In this document: positions 16,444 through 24,592 of the stretch, piece by piece
How positions within the stretch are numbered: position 1 is the first letter of the stretch
Layout of the letters: each line of letters starts with the position of its first letter
NCBI RefSeq assembly: GCF_005222835.1
Contig: NZ_STGA01000029.1
Span: 372,001-436,000 of the forward strand
Origin: Rhizobium sp. FKY42
GTDB lineage: Bacteria; Pseudomonadota; Alphaproteobacteria; Rhizobiales; Rhizobiaceae
Reading direction: 5' to 3'
DNA: 64,000 nucleotides
Translations under genes and position numbers: made by a program
The notes under the pieces: model-generated
What the model was told of the DNA's origin: nothing
Database searches by the model: none
What the model saw: the letters and a program-made list of their open reading frames with translations, nothing else

Positions 16444-17454
16444 TCAAGCCGCGCGCGCCACTTCCACCGTGACATGAGAGAGCGTCGTCAGATCGCGAAG
16501 ACGCTCCTTGTAGGACATCGGCTCTTCCGGCTCCTGCGCGACGATCGAGAGGATTGCCGCGTGATGACCCGGCCCCACTTGCCACAAATGCAGGTCGGCA
16601 ATGCGGTTTCCGTCCGTTTCCAACCGCTCGCGAATTTCCTCGGCCAGTTCGGCCTTTTCCGGCACGGCATCGAGCAGGACGCGCGAGGTATCGCGCATCA
16701 GCCCATAGGACCAGCGGGCAATCACCAGACCGCCGACAATTCCCATCAACGGATCGAGCCAGATCCAGCCATAGGCACGACCGAACAGAAGCGCACCGAT
16801 GGCGAGAACGGATGTCAGGGCGTCGGCCAGAACATGCAGATAGGCGGCACGCAGATTATTGTCTCCCACATGGCAGGGATGCGCATGGCTGCCGTGGTGG
16901 CCGTGATGACCATCATGTCCGTGTTCGCCGTGGTGATGATGATGATCGTGATGATGGCCCCCGTCGTGGTCGTGATGGTGGCTGTGCCCATGATGATGCG
17001 GTTCATCACGCAGCAGCCATGCGCTGAGGAGATTGACGGCAAGCCCGACAATGGCGACCAGAATGGCCTGGGTGAATTCGATTTCCACCGGATTGGCGAG
17101 CCTTATGATGCTTTCGGCGGCAATCAAAAGCGCAATCAGCGCCAGCACGATGGCGCTGGCGAAAGCGGCAAGATCCCCCAGCTTGCCGGTGCCGAACGTG
17201 TAGCGGCTGTTGCGCGCCTCACGCCGCGCATACCAATAGGCAAGTGCCGCAATCAGCATGGCACCGGCGTGCGTAGACATGTGCCAGCCATCGGCCAGCA
17301 GCGCCATCGAGCCATACCAGGTTCCGGCAAGAATTTCCGCGACCATCATGCTGGCTGTCAGTGCGATAACCCACCAGACCTTGCGCTCGTTACGGGCGTG
17401 GTTCTCTCCCAGAAACACATGCTCGTGCTTGGCGTCTTCGAAGTGAACAGCCAT
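16444..17454 (-). CDS. dmeF: Cation diffusion facilitator DmeF (Co/Ni efflux)
   Basis: A 336-residue CDF transporter that exports divalent metal by proton antiport across the inner membrane. Six helices are visible: about 30-50, 55-75, 95-115, 125-145, then after a long His-rich loop 205-225 and 230-250. The metal-site motifs sit in helix II (HMSTH, residues 58-62) and helix V (HVLADALTSV). The loop (about residues 150-195) has more than 20 histidines, for example HHHGHSHHHDHDGGHHHD, as in DmeF-type members. The C-terminal cytosolic domain follows. It lies 17 bp downstream of dmeR, which names it. In Rhizobium leguminosarum the dmeRF pair responds to cobalt and nickel. Confidence 0.9.
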   Translation of the reverse strand: MAVHFEDAKHEHVFLGENHARNERKVWWVIALTASMMVAEILAGTWYGSMALLADGWHMSTHAGAMLIAALAYWYARREARNSRYTFGTGKLGDLAAFASAIVLALIALLIAAESIIRLANPVEIEFTQAILVAIVGLAVNLLSAWLLRDEPHHHGHSHHHDHDGGHHHDHHHHHGEHGHDGHHGHHGSHAHPCHVGDNNLRAAYLHVLADALTSVLAIGALLFGRAYGWIWLDPLMGIVGGLVIARWSYGLMRDTSRVLLDAVPEKAELAEEIRERLETDGNRIADLHLWQVGPGHHAAILSIVAQEPEEPMSYKERLRDLTTLSHVTVEVARAA

Positions 17455-17471
17455 ATCCTGCCTCCCATCTG

Positions 17472-17750
17472 TTATTCGCCGCGCATATAGGTGCGCAGCG
17501 CCTCTGCCAGTTCGCTGGCTGCCTGACGGCGTTCCGCATCCGTTTCGGCCTGCACCACGTGCTCGCTCAGATGCTCCTGCATCAGTTCCACTGTCAGGCC
17601 GGACAAAGCGCCACGTATGGAGGCGAGAAGCTGAAGCACATCCCCGCAGGGCTGCTCGCTGTCCAGCGCCCGCTCAACCGCCTCCATCTGACCTTTCAGC
17701 CGACGGATGCGGGCAATCAGTTTGTCCTTGCTGCGATGGGTGTGCGACAT
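17472..17750 (-). CDS. dmeR: RcnR/CsoR-family metal sensor DmeR
   Basis: A 92-residue all-helical repressor starting MSHTHRSKDK. From the ATG at 17750 the residues that bind Ni/Co in RcnR all fall in place: His3, Cys35, His60 and His64, with the SIRGALSGL and EHLSEHVV family motifs. That alignment, and TAGGT six bases upstream, favours 17750 over the in-frame ATG at 17756. The protein should bind its operator without metal and release it on Co or Ni binding, switching on itself and dmeF 17 bp downstream. Confidence 0.92.
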   Translation of the reverse strand: MSHTHRSKDKLIARIRRLKGQMEAVERALDSEQPCGDVLQLLASIRGALSGLTVELMQEHLSEHVVQAETDAERRQAASELAEALRTYMRGE

Positions 17751-17764
17751 GATCATACCTATAA

Positions 17765-17783
17765 GATAGGGGACTACCCTATC
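17765..17783. promoter_or_regulatory. Candidate DmeR operator
   Basis: A perfect inverted repeat, GATAGGG-GACTA-CCCTATC, lies 14 bp upstream of the dmeR start. Its G/C-tract within an AT-flanked palindrome matches the style of RcnR/CsoR operators, where repressor binding would block transcription of dmeRF. Confidence 0.65.
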
Positions 17784-17841
17784 ACTCAGATGCGACCTTG
17801 GCGAGATCTGACATTGAATTCTGCGCTAACTAGCATAAATT

Positions 17842-17858
17842 CCTCGAGAGACTAGAGG
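17842..17858. promoter_or_regulatory. Possible autoregulatory site before the MerR gene
   Basis: CCTCGAG-AGA-CTAGAGG is a near-perfect inverted repeat (6 of 7 pairs) just before the start codon that includes the Shine-Dalgarno sequence. It could be an operator, but this is weak evidence. Confidence 0.3.
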
Positions 17859-17864
17859 TTTTTA

Positions 17865-18287
17865 ATGATGATGTATTCTATCGGTGATTTATCGAAACGC
17901 ACGGGCGTCAAGGTTCCCACCATTCGCTATTACGAGCAGATGGGCCTGATGCCGGAGGGCGAACGCACGCAGGGCAATCAGCGCCGCTACAGCCGCGATG
18001 AACTGGAGCGGCTCGCCTTCATCCGCCACGCGCGTGATCTCGGCTTTGAGATTGCCATGATCCGCGAGCTGATTGCTCTGAGCGAGCATCCAAAGGCGCC
18101 GTGCGAAGGGGCAGACCGGATTGCAGCGGCGCATCTCGATGATGTGCGCGACAAGATCGCCCGGCTGAAAAAGCTTGAAAGCGAGCTGGAGCGCATTGTT
18201 TCACATTGCAGCGGCGGGCATACAGTGGAAGAATGCTATGTCATTCGCTCGCTATCGGATCACGGTTTATGTGATCATGAGCATTGA
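17865..18287 (+). CDS. MerR-family metal-responsive regulator
   Basis: A 140-residue transcription factor. The N-terminal winged helix reads YSIGDLSKRTGVKVPTIRYYEQMGLMPE (residues 4-31) and NQRRYSRDELERLAFIRHARDLGF follows, then a dimerisation helix and a C-terminal metal loop. Cys79 region (APCEG), HCSGGHTVEECYVI and DHGLCDHEH give five or more potential Cys/His ligands, as in the ZntR/CadR/PbrR-like branch. It should twist a promoter with a 19-20-bp spacer on binding metal. No target pump follows; the gene is divergent from dmeRF. AGAGG lies six bases before the first of three in-frame ATGs. Confidence 0.85.
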   Translation: MMMYSIGDLSKRTGVKVPTIRYYEQMGLMPEGERTQGNQRRYSRDELERLAFIRHARDLGFEIAMIRELIALSEHPKAPCEGADRIAAAHLDDVRDKIARLKKLESELERIVSHCSGGHTVEECYVIRSLSDHGLCDHEH

Positions 18288-18419
18288 GGAAGCGAAAGCC
18301 GCTTGACTCTGAAACGATTATATCGCACTGATCAGCCATGATGATCGTACACGCACCCATCGCTGCCATGTATTTTTGGGCCTACCGGTAACGGGCGGCT
18401 CGACAGATCACAATGTCAA

Positions 18420-18445
18420 CAAGCCGCCGTCAGGCGGCTTTGTTG
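18420..18445 (+). terminator. Hairpin upstream of the GNAT gene
   Basis: AAGCCGCC (18421-18428) pairs with GGCGGCTT (18433-18440), extended by CAAC/GTTG past a bulge, with TTGTTGT after it. It lies 130 bp after the MerR stop and 50 bp before the GNAT start, so it may end MerR transcription or attenuate the next gene. Confidence 0.5.
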
Positions 18446-18492
18446 TAAGAAAACGGCACCTGACGGCACCACAACAACAAGAGGATGCCGCA

Positions 18493-18981
18493 ATGACCGA
18501 AGATACCGAAATCTCCATCGTTCGCCCCGCCGTCGTCAACATCCGTGTTGCCAAGCCGCGTGATCTACCCGAACTCAACCAGATGATTGCGCTTCTGGCG
18601 GCCCATCACGGTGATGCGGCGGCCATGACACCCGACAAGCTGCAGCGCGATCTCTTCGGCCCGATGCCGTGGATCCAGGCGCTGGTGGCCGATACGGGCG
18701 AAGAACTGATCGGCTACGCTATTCTGGTGCCGCTTTACCGCGCACAGGAAGGCAAGCGCGGCATGGATCTGCACCACCTCTTCGTGCGTGATGGTCATCG
18801 CGGCCACGGCATCGGCCAGCACCTTGTCAGCCGCGCGCGCGATTGCGCCATTGCGCAGGGCTGCGATTACCTTTCCGTTTCGGCCGCGACCGGCAATTTC
18901 GCCGCCCATCGCTTCTACGAGCAGATGGACTTCGTGCCGCGCCCGGTGACAGGCATGCGCTATATGCAGGCCTTGGCGTAA
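18493..18981 (+). CDS. GNAT family N-acetyltransferase
   Basis: A 162-residue acetyltransferase. The acetyl-CoA binding motif A is LHHLFVRDGHRGHGIGQHLV (about residues 92-111; R/Q-x-x-G-x-G/A form HRGHGIG), preceded by the IGYAILVPLY strand and followed by ATGNFAAHRFYEQMDF (motif B). The acceptor cannot be predicted. The ATG at 18493 has GAGGA at 18481, and upstream in-frame codons do not look like protein. It stands alone between a hairpin and the convergent cytochrome gene. Confidence 0.85.
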   Translation: MTEDTEISIVRPAVVNIRVAKPRDLPELNQMIALLAAHHGDAAAMTPDKLQRDLFGPMPWIQALVADTGEELIGYAILVPLYRAQEGKRGMDLHHLFVRDGHRGHGIGQHLVSRARDCAIAQGCDYLSVSAATGNFAAHRFYEQMDFVPRPVTGMRYMQALA

Positions 18982-19057
18982 TTTTCAGCCCATGGTCCTC
19001 TGATGACCAAAGCCTTTGTTTGCATCGGATTATCCGAAAACCGGGGGCCGCCGCGGC

Positions 19058-19975
19058 TTACTCCTGCTTCGGCACGGCCTTCAGATAGGCGGCGATGGCC
19101 TGGATATCCTGCTTGGGCAGATGGGCGATGTTCTGCTGCACTTCCGCCATGGAGCCGCCGACGCTATCGAATTCCGGCGTAAAGCCGGTTTCGAGATAGC
19201 TGACGATCTCCTCCTCGCTCCATTTGCCCATGGTGGTGGAGCCGGGCGTGATGTTGGGGATCTTGCCCAGCCCTTCCGGGTTCGGGCCGCCTGCCAGCCA
19301 TTTGCCGGTTTCCAGGCCGCCCAGCGCATTACGCGGTGTATGGCATTCGCCGCAATGGCCCGGACCTTCCACGAGATATTGCCCGCGCTTTACCTGATCG
19401 CTGGCATTGGCGATCTGAACCCGTGGGCTTTCATCCAGGAACAGAAGCTTCCAGCCGCCAAGCGACATGCGAATGTTGAACGGAAAACCGAGGTCATGCG
19501 CAGGTGCGACATTGGCGCTGGCGGGCAAGGTCTTGATATAACCGAAAAGGTCGTTGATGTCCTTTGGCGTCATGCGCGCATAGGAACTGTAGGGGAATGA
19601 CGGATAAAGATGTTCGCCGTCCGGGCCAACACCACGCGTCATGGCATCGCCGAACTGCGCCAGCGTCCAGTTGCCGATACCCGCTTTCGGGTTAGGCGAA
19701 ATGTTGGGAACGTTGAAGGTGCCAAATGGCGTCGGCAGCGCGTGACCGCCGGACAGAACCTTGAGATCCTCGCCCTTGGCACCCGTTGCAGCATGACAGC
19801 TGACACAGCCGCCCGCCCAGAACAGTTTTTCGCCATTGGCGACATCCGGACTGCCCAGGTTGGCCCAATATTCGGCCGGATGCGGCTTTGGCTTGGTAAG
19901 AGCATAGGCCACGGCACCCCCCCCTGCCACCACGACCAGACAGCCGAGAATTATCTTTGTCAGGGTGGATGCCAT
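19058..19975 (-). CDS. Membrane-anchored diheme cytochrome c
   Basis: A 305-residue protein with an uncleaved or signal-type N-terminal helix (LTKIILGCLVVVAGGGAVAYAL) and two c-type haem sites, GGCVSCH (about residues 55-61) and GHCGECH (about 207-213). Distal Met candidates are in ARMTPKDI and in the C-terminal domain. The domain pair and the HPAEYW.NLGSPDVANG start resemble the cytochrome subunits of membrane alcohol or aldehyde dehydrogenases and related periplasmic electron carriers. It follows the cytochrome c' gene after a 96-bp gap that contains a hairpin, so the two probably form an electron-transfer pair in the periplasm. Confidence 0.85.
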   Translation of the reverse strand: MASTLTKIILGCLVVVAGGGAVAYALTKPKPHPAEYWANLGSPDVANGEKLFWAGGCVSCHAATGAKGEDLKVLSGGHALPTPFGTFNVPNISPNPKAGIGNWTLAQFGDAMTRGVGPDGEHLYPSFPYSSYARMTPKDINDLFGYIKTLPASANVAPAHDLGFPFNIRMSLGGWKLLFLDESPRVQIANASDQVKRGQYLVEGPGHCGECHTPRNALGGLETGKWLAGGPNPEGLGKIPNITPGSTTMGKWSEEEIVSYLETGFTPEFDSVGGSMAEVQQNIAHLPKQDIQAIAAYLKAVPKQE

Positions 19976-20007
19976 GAACGCTCTCTCAATTTCCGACGAC
20001 TGGCTTG

Positions 20008-20059
20008 CAAAAAGCCGAGCAAGCTGGCCATGGCCTGAAGATAAGGATCAGGCCATGGC
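20008..20059 (-). terminator. Hairpin between the two cytochrome genes
   Basis: A perfect 12-bp stem (20027-20038 with 20048-20059, loop AGATAAGGA) just after the cytochrome c' stop. A T5 run on the minus strand comes about 13 bases later, so it may only lower read-through into the diheme gene. Confidence 0.5.
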
Positions 20060-20071
20060 GAATTACCTCAA

Positions 20072-20515
20072 TCAGCGCTTCAGACGGTAGGTCTGGTGGC
20101 AGGCGCTGCATTCGCCGCCGAGCGTCTTGAGGGCAGCACCAACAGCGGCCTGATCAGCCGGCGCAGAAGCCAGAATGGTTTCCGCGTCCTTGGCAAGCTT
20201 CAGCGACTTGGCCTTGAAGTCATCCATGTTCTGCCAGATGGCCGGAGCGGCAGTGGTGTTCTGTCCGGTTTCCGAGCCTGCCGGGAAGTGGTTCGGGAAA
20301 TCCTTGGAGGTGGTGGCAATCGTCGACAGAGCCTTCTTCACCGTCTCCGCATCATAGGGCTTCTCGCCCTTGGCAATTGCACCGAGCGCGCCGATGGAAG
20401 CGCCGATCTGCTTCATCTGTGCCTGGCGGACGGCCTGCGGCTCATCGGCTGCAATGGCTGTAGCGGCGCCAAGACAGATGGCCATGGTAGCGGCAATGGC
20501 TGTGCGGAACTTCAT
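20072..20515 (-). CDS. Cytochrome c' (class II, c556-type)
   Basis: A 147-residue exported protein starting MKFRTAIAATMAICLGAATAIA, a signal peptide, with GAGGGA eight bases upstream of ATG 20515. The mature four-helix bundle begins DEPQAVRQAQMKQIG, typical of class II cytochromes, and the single haem site GECSACHQTYR is at the C-terminus, as the family requires. Such proteins bind NO or transfer electrons in the periplasm. It heads a two-gene unit with the diheme cytochrome. Confidence 0.92.
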   Translation of the reverse strand: MKFRTAIAATMAICLGAATAIAADEPQAVRQAQMKQIGASIGALGAIAKGEKPYDAETVKKALSTIATTSKDFPNHFPAGSETGQNTTAAPAIWQNMDDFKAKSLKLAKDAETILASAPADQAAVGAALKTLGGECSACHQTYRLKR

Positions 20516-20701
20516 AAATTTTCCCTCTCGCTTGTGACGCGACAGGCCATCCCCGAAGCGTCTCGACAACAGCCGCAGATTACACGCCAGCACGTTGAAA
20601 GGAAGGCGTTTTTCGGCACACACAAAGTTGTGAACCGCTGCGCTGAAATGTAGCGAAAGCTCAGGTTTTGTCTATCTTCGGGCCGTTCATGGGACACGAA
20701 A

Positions 20702-20734
20702 AAGCCCGGCGGAGCGATGGCTCCCGCCGGGCTT
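20702..20734 (-). terminator. Intrinsic terminator of sodB
   Basis: An 11-bp stem (AAGCCCGGCGG at 20702-20712 with 20724-20734) follows the sodB stop by 21 bp on the minus strand and is followed by TTTTTCG. Confidence 0.9.
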
Positions 20735-20754
20735 GAACCTGCGATGGTTCGTGC

Positions 20755-21357
20755 TTACTTGGAAGCCGCTTCGTACATTTCCAGCACGTAATCCCAGTTG
20801 ATCAGGCTATCGACAAAGGCTTCCAGATACTTCGGACGCGCATTGCGATAGTCGATGTAGTAGGAGTGTTCCCAGACGTCGACGCCGAGGATCGGGGACG
20901 CACCGTGAACCAGCGGGTTTTCGCCGTTCGGGGTCTTGGAGATGACGAGCTTGCCATCCTTCAGCGACAGCCATGCCCAGCCGGAGCCGAACTGCGTGGT
21001 GCCGGCAGCGATGAAATCTGCCTTGAACTTGTCGTAGCCGCCGAGATCGCTGTCGATTGCAGCCTGCAGCTTGCCCGGCAGCTTGTTGCCGCCGCCATCC
21101 TTCTTCATCCACTTCCAGAAATGGATGTGGTTGTAGTGCTGGGCAGCGTTGTTGAAGAGACCGGCATTGGTGCCGAAGGACTTCTTGACGACTTCCTCAA
21201 CCGAGAGGTCTGCCAGACCGGCTTCAGCAGCCAGCTTGTTGCCGTTGTCGACATAGGCCTTGTGGTGCTTGTCGTGGTGGTATTCCAGCGTCTCCTTCGA
21301 CATGAAGGGCTGCAGGGCTTCGTAGTCGTAAGGGAGTTCAGGAAGTTCGAAGGCCAT
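20755..21357 (-). CDS. sodB: Superoxide dismutase (Fe/Mn family)
   Basis: A 200-residue enzyme that dismutes superoxide to hydrogen peroxide and oxygen. The start MAFELPELPYDYEALQPFMS has AAGGAG seven bases upstream, so the longer in-frame reading to 21510 is rejected. Metal ligands are in LEYHHDKHH (His about 27), NHIHFWKWM (His about 79) and the DVWEHSYYIDY motif (Asp and His about 160-164). The pattern AQHYNH with GSGWAWL is of the Fe/Mn type, and Fe is more likely from the rhizobial context. No signal peptide, so it acts in the cytoplasm. Monocistronic, with its own terminator. Confidence 0.95.
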   Translation of the reverse strand: MAFELPELPYDYEALQPFMSKETLEYHHDKHHKAYVDNGNKLAAEAGLADLSVEEVVKKSFGTNAGLFNNAAQHYNHIHFWKWMKKDGGGNKLPGKLQAAIDSDLGGYDKFKADFIAAGTTQFGSGWAWLSLKDGKLVISKTPNGENPLVHGASPILGVDVWEHSYYIDYRNARPKYLEAFVDSLINWDYVLEMYEAASK

Positions 21358-21535
21358 AATCTTACTCCTTTTTCGGCAGAACCTTTGGATATCAGGTTGA
21401 GCGGGAACATAGGTTCCCGCGCGGCCATAGGCAACCGGCCAGAGGGGAAAATTCGGCACATCCGGCATTTGACTCAAGCAAAGTTTTGCTCCCTCCTCGG
21501 GCTGAGACACACCGGAAAATTTTCAGGAGATTCTT

Positions 21536-21868
21536 ATGACAATACCAAACGTCGTCTTCGCAACCGGCCTCCTGCTGTGCGCTTCGGTTCTGTCCGCACA
21601 TGCGTCCTCGGACGATGCCTGGGGTGAATTTGCAAAGGAGGTGGAGGCGGCCTGCGGCAAGGCAGCTTCCCGGCTCATCGAGAAACCGGTGAGCGTGGTG
21701 GATCCCTTTGGCAGCGAAAGCTATGGCCTTGCCCTCGTCAGCGGCAAGGCGAAGGGCGCCAAACAGACCATTTCCACCATATGCGTCTTCGACAAGAAGA
21801 CGAAGAAGGCCGAAGTGGGTTCGGAGCTTTCTGCCGATCATGTAAAGGTTACGCCGAAGCGGGAGTGA
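21536..21868 (+). CDS. Small exported protein of unknown function
   Basis: A 110-residue protein with a signal peptide (MTIPNVVFATGLLLCASVLSAHA) and a mature part containing two cysteines (EAACGK and TICVFDK) that could form a disulfide. AGGAG lies seven bases before the ATG. The later SESYGLALVSGKAKGAKQT strand-rich part resembles small periplasmic domains, but I recognise no family. It is divergent from sodB and shares its upstream region. Confidence 0.7.
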   Translation: MTIPNVVFATGLLLCASVLSAHASSDDAWGEFAKEVEAACGKAASRLIEKPVSVVDPFGSESYGLALVSGKAKGAKQTISTICVFDKKTKKAEVGSELSADHVKVTPKRE

Positions 21869-21953
21869 CCGGGCGTGTTTGATCGGGTCAAGGCATGAAA
21901 GTAGAGTGCGAGACGACTCGTGGTAATCTTGCCTATGGATAGGAGCACCGCGG

Positions 21954-22175
21954 ATGATACGTCTTCTGGCCTATCGAGGATATTCAGCCTTTTGTGGAGA
22001 GAACTCCGCTTTCTCCTGGATTGCAGCAGTTGACGCGGACGCGGACGGCATAGAGATAGATGTTCGCCAGAGCAGAGACGGCGTCTTCGTGTGTGCACAT
22101 GACCCAGATCTGAGGCTACAGTATGTCGCGTTCAATCGTCCTCGATTGAACGATAACGTACATGCGGCAAGATAA
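21954..22175 (+). pseudogene. Glycerophosphodiester phosphodiesterase fragment
   Basis: 73 codons with a good start (AGGAG-like AGGAGC upstream). The first 55 residues match the N-terminus of GDPD enzymes: LLAYRGYSAFCGENSAF, then DADGIEIDVRQSRDGV and CAHDPDLRL. The metal-binding Glu/Asp (GIEIDV) and second His (HDPDL) are kept, but the first catalytic His of the HRG motif is Tyr (AYRG). After residue 58 the match ends and a stop follows. A full enzyme has about 240 residues, and no continuation exists in another frame. It is a dead remnant. Confidence 0.65.
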
Positions 22176-22180
22176 GATCG

Positions 22181-22222
22181 AAAGCGCGGCTCTACTGGAT
22201 CCAATAAGGTGCGCCGCGCTTT
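22181..22222. terminator. Long-loop hairpin before the aminotransferase end
   Basis: AAAGCGCGGC (22181-22190) pairs perfectly with GCCGCGCTTT (22213-22222) around a 22-base loop. It lies 78 bp downstream of the aminotransferase stop and may stop transcription from that side. Confidence 0.4.
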
Positions 22223-22299
22223 AGATGATCAATGACCCACTGGCCGCGCGCAGCACGCTGGAGGACGGAAGCGCCGCGCAGGCGCCCCCGAATTCCTGC

Positions 22300-23187
22300 T
22301 CAAGCGGCGGCCTTCTTGCCCGACTTTGCCCAGTCCATGTAAAGTTCCAGCGCCTTGGCTGCGATGGGGCCTTCCTGGAACTGCCGGTCGTCCAGCCGGT
22401 TGATCGGCACAATCTTGGAATAATTGCCGGAGGTGAAGATCTCGTCGGCGGCCTTGAAATCCTCCACCGTCAGCGTGCATTCGCGCACATCGTGACCGGC
22501 GGCGCGCAACAGGCCGATAACGCGCGAACGGGTGATGCCCGAGAGAAACGTGCCGTTGGCAACCGGCGTCATGATGACACCATCCTTGACCATGAAGATG
22601 TTCGAAGATGCCGTTTCCGCCACGTTCCCGTTCATGTCCCGCATCAGGGCATTGTCGAAACCGCGGTTCTTCGCCTCGATGATGGCGCGGCCGCTATTGG
22701 GATAAAGGCTGCCGGTCTTGGCGGATGTCATGGCGACTTCCGGGTTCGGGCGGCGGAACGGCGATACCGTCAGCGAACTCGGTTGGGCGGTGTGCATGGC
22801 CGCTTCGAACAGGCAGAGCGCGAAGCGGGTCGATTCCGGATCGGCAGCGACGACGGAGAAGGGCGAACCGTGCTCGGCCCAATACATGGGCTTGATGTAG
22901 ATGGCGGTCTTGCCATCGAATTTCTTCACGCCTTCCAGCGCCAGATGTTCGATTTCCTCCGGCGTCTTGGTAGGCTTCATGCCCATGTTGATGGCGGAAC
23001 GGTTGACGCGCTGGCAATGCAGATCGAGATCCGGCGAGATGCCATCGAACCAGCGCGCGCCGTCAAACACCGTGGAGCCCAGCCACATGGCATGCGATGT
23101 CGGGCCGATAAGCGGCGGGTTGCCGCTGATCCATTCGCCATCGACGAAGGTCCAGGTGGTGCTGCGGGGCGCTGTGTTGACGGACAT
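22300..23187 (-). CDS. ilvE: Branched-chain amino acid aminotransferase (class IV PLP)
   Basis: A 295-residue fold-type IV aminotransferase that transfers the amino group between branched-chain amino acids and 2-oxoglutarate. The N-terminal WTFVDGEWISGNPPLIGPTSHAMW-like strand, the catalytic lysine in TSAKTGSLYPN (about residue 155), the Glu of NVAETASSNIF (about 190) and the phosphate-binding FLSGITRSRV (about 212) are all present. The SAKTGSLY form is of a subgroup common in rhizobia rather than the E. coli type, so substrate range could differ (D-amino acid or aminodeoxychorismate relatives are less likely). GAGGAGAAG precedes the ATG. Confidence 0.85.
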   Translation of the reverse strand: MSVNTAPRSTTWTFVDGEWISGNPPLIGPTSHAMWLGSTVFDGARWFDGISPDLDLHCQRVNRSAINMGMKPTKTPEEIEHLALEGVKKFDGKTAIYIKPMYWAEHGSPFSVVAADPESTRFALCLFEAAMHTAQPSSLTVSPFRRPNPEVAMTSAKTGSLYPNSGRAIIEAKNRGFDNALMRDMNGNVAETASSNIFMVKDGVIMTPVANGTFLSGITRSRVIGLLRAAGHDVRECTLTVEDFKAADEIFTSGNYSKIVPINRLDDRQFQEGPIAAKALELYMDWAKSGKKAAA

Positions 23188-23262
23188 TTTTCTTCTCCTC
23201 GGATACCGTTTTCACGCCACTGAATGCCCGCAAGACGGGAGGGTCAAGAATTTTTTGTCGCC

Positions 23263-23303
23263 GATTTTCCGATCGAAAGAAAATTGCGCCAAAGCGGAAA
23301 ATC
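23263..23303. promoter_or_regulatory. Inverted repeat upstream of ilvE
   Basis: GATTTTCCG (23263-23271) and CGGAAAATC (23295-23303) form a perfect 9-bp inverted repeat with 23 bp between arms, 76 bp upstream of the aminotransferase start. It is a candidate operator with no known matching regulator. Confidence 0.35.
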
Positions 23304-23370
23304 CGGACATATCCCGCTTCCATCCGTCAGGCGCACACATAGACCTATCAGCAGGAGTGATCGATCACCG

Positions 23371-23532
23371 CTATGGTTGGCGCTGATGCTGTTGCGGTTG
23401 TGGCAGGAGCGGAGAATCCTGCCCTGAGCTTTGGCCTGACATTCTTGGCGAGTTGAACTGGCGGTCGATCATCGGGATGCTCATGACAATGGCGATGAGA
23501 GCCACAAGCAACAGGAACCAGGTAATACGCAT
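23371..23532 (-). CDS. Putative 53-aa single-helix membrane protein
   Basis: ATG at 23532 to TAG at 23371 encodes MRITWFLLLVALIAIVMS then a polar Gln/Pro/Ser-rich tail. The N-terminal 18 residues form one clear membrane helix with a positive residue at the start. The only Shine-Dalgarno-like sequence (CGAGG) is three bases from the ATG, which is close. I see no homologue by memory. It fills an otherwise empty region between ilvE and the aldo/keto reductase. Confidence 0.4.
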   Translation of the reverse strand: MRITWFLLLVALIAIVMSIPMIDRQFNSPRMSGQSSGQDSPLLPQPQQHQRQP

Positions 23533-23743
23533 CGGCCTCGTTTCTCATTCATCGGGTAAGCACCATTGCACACTTATGAGGCACAAATTCGGTGTGTGCC
23601 ATGCGTTGCGTCAAATGCCATCCGTCCCGACGTCGAAGTTGGCGGTTGCTGCTTGACCTCGCGCTTCTCGAACCCAAGTAGAGCAAGGCTCCATTTCGCC
23701 TGAACAGGCTTCAGGTTTCACCAACATGTTTGACGAGGTACAT

Positions 23744-24574
23744 ATGATTCCGACCGTTACCGCCAATGGCGCCAATATCCCGGCGCTGGGCTTCGGCACT
23801 TTCCGCATGCCGGGCGAAGATGTCACGCGCGTGGTTCCCAAGGCGATCGAGCTTGGCTTCCGCCACATCGATACGGCACAGATCTACGGCAACGAGGCCG
23901 AAGTGGGCGCCGCCATTCAGCAATCCGGCGTGGCCCGCGGCGATATCTTCCTGACCACCAAGGTCTGGGTGGACAAATTTGCGCCCGATGCCTTTGCGCA
24001 TTCAGTGGATGAAAGCCTGAAGAAGCTGAAGACTGACTATGTGGATCTTCTTCTGCTGCATTGGCCGCAAAGCGATGTGCCGCTGGCGAGCCGCATGGAG
24101 AGCCTCAACGCCGTGAAAAAGGCTGGCAAGGTCCGCAACATCGGTATTTCCAACTTCAACATCGCCATGATGGAGGAAGCGGCAGAGCTTTCGGATGCGC
24201 CAATTGCCACCAACCAGGTGGAACTCCACCCCTATCTCGACCAATCGAAACTGCTGGATGCGGCTCGAAAGCATGGCATTTCGCTGACCGCCTATTATCT
24301 GATGGCGGATGGCCGCGTGCCAAAGGACGAGGTTCTGCAGGATATCGGCTCGCGCCATGGCAAGACGGCGGCACAGGTGGCGCTCCGCTGGGCGGTGCAG
24401 CAGGCGGACGTTATTGCGCTGTCCAAGACGGCGACCGTGGAGCGCCTTCAGGAGAATTTCGACATCTTCGACTTCGATCTGACTGAAGCGGAAATGGGCG
24501 AGATCGCGAAACTGGCGAGACCCGATGGCCGCATCGTGAACCCCGGCCATCTTCGCCCGCCGCACTGGGATTGA
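23744..24574 (+). CDS. Aldo/keto reductase
   Basis: A 276-residue NADPH-dependent oxidoreductase with a TIM-barrel fold. The start MIPTVTANGANIPALGFGTFR has GAGG six bases upstream. The catalytic tetrad is visible: Asp43 and Tyr48 in HIDTAQIYGNE, Lys in TTKVW and His in LLLLHWP. NIGISNFN and the C-terminal cofactor loop (ALSKTATVERLQENFDIFDF) are present. It resembles 2,5-diketo-D-gluconate reductase-type AKR5 members. The physiological carbonyl substrate is not predictable. Monocistronic. Confidence 0.9.
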   Translation: MIPTVTANGANIPALGFGTFRMPGEDVTRVVPKAIELGFRHIDTAQIYGNEAEVGAAIQQSGVARGDIFLTTKVWVDKFAPDAFAHSVDESLKKLKTDYVDLLLLHWPQSDVPLASRMESLNAVKKAGKVRNIGISNFNIAMMEEAAELSDAPIATNQVELHPYLDQSKLLDAARKHGISLTAYYLMADGRVPKDEVLQDIGSRHGKTAAQVALRWAVQQADVIALSKTATVERLQENFDIFDFDLTEAEMGEIAKLARPDGRIVNPGHLRPPHWD

Positions 24575-24592
24575 GCGGGTAAGCGGCCGATC

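Noticed and set aside
16860..17000. Repetitive CAT/CAC-type sequence that might look like a simple repeat or array
   Set aside because: It codes the His-rich loop of DmeF and is explained by that protein.
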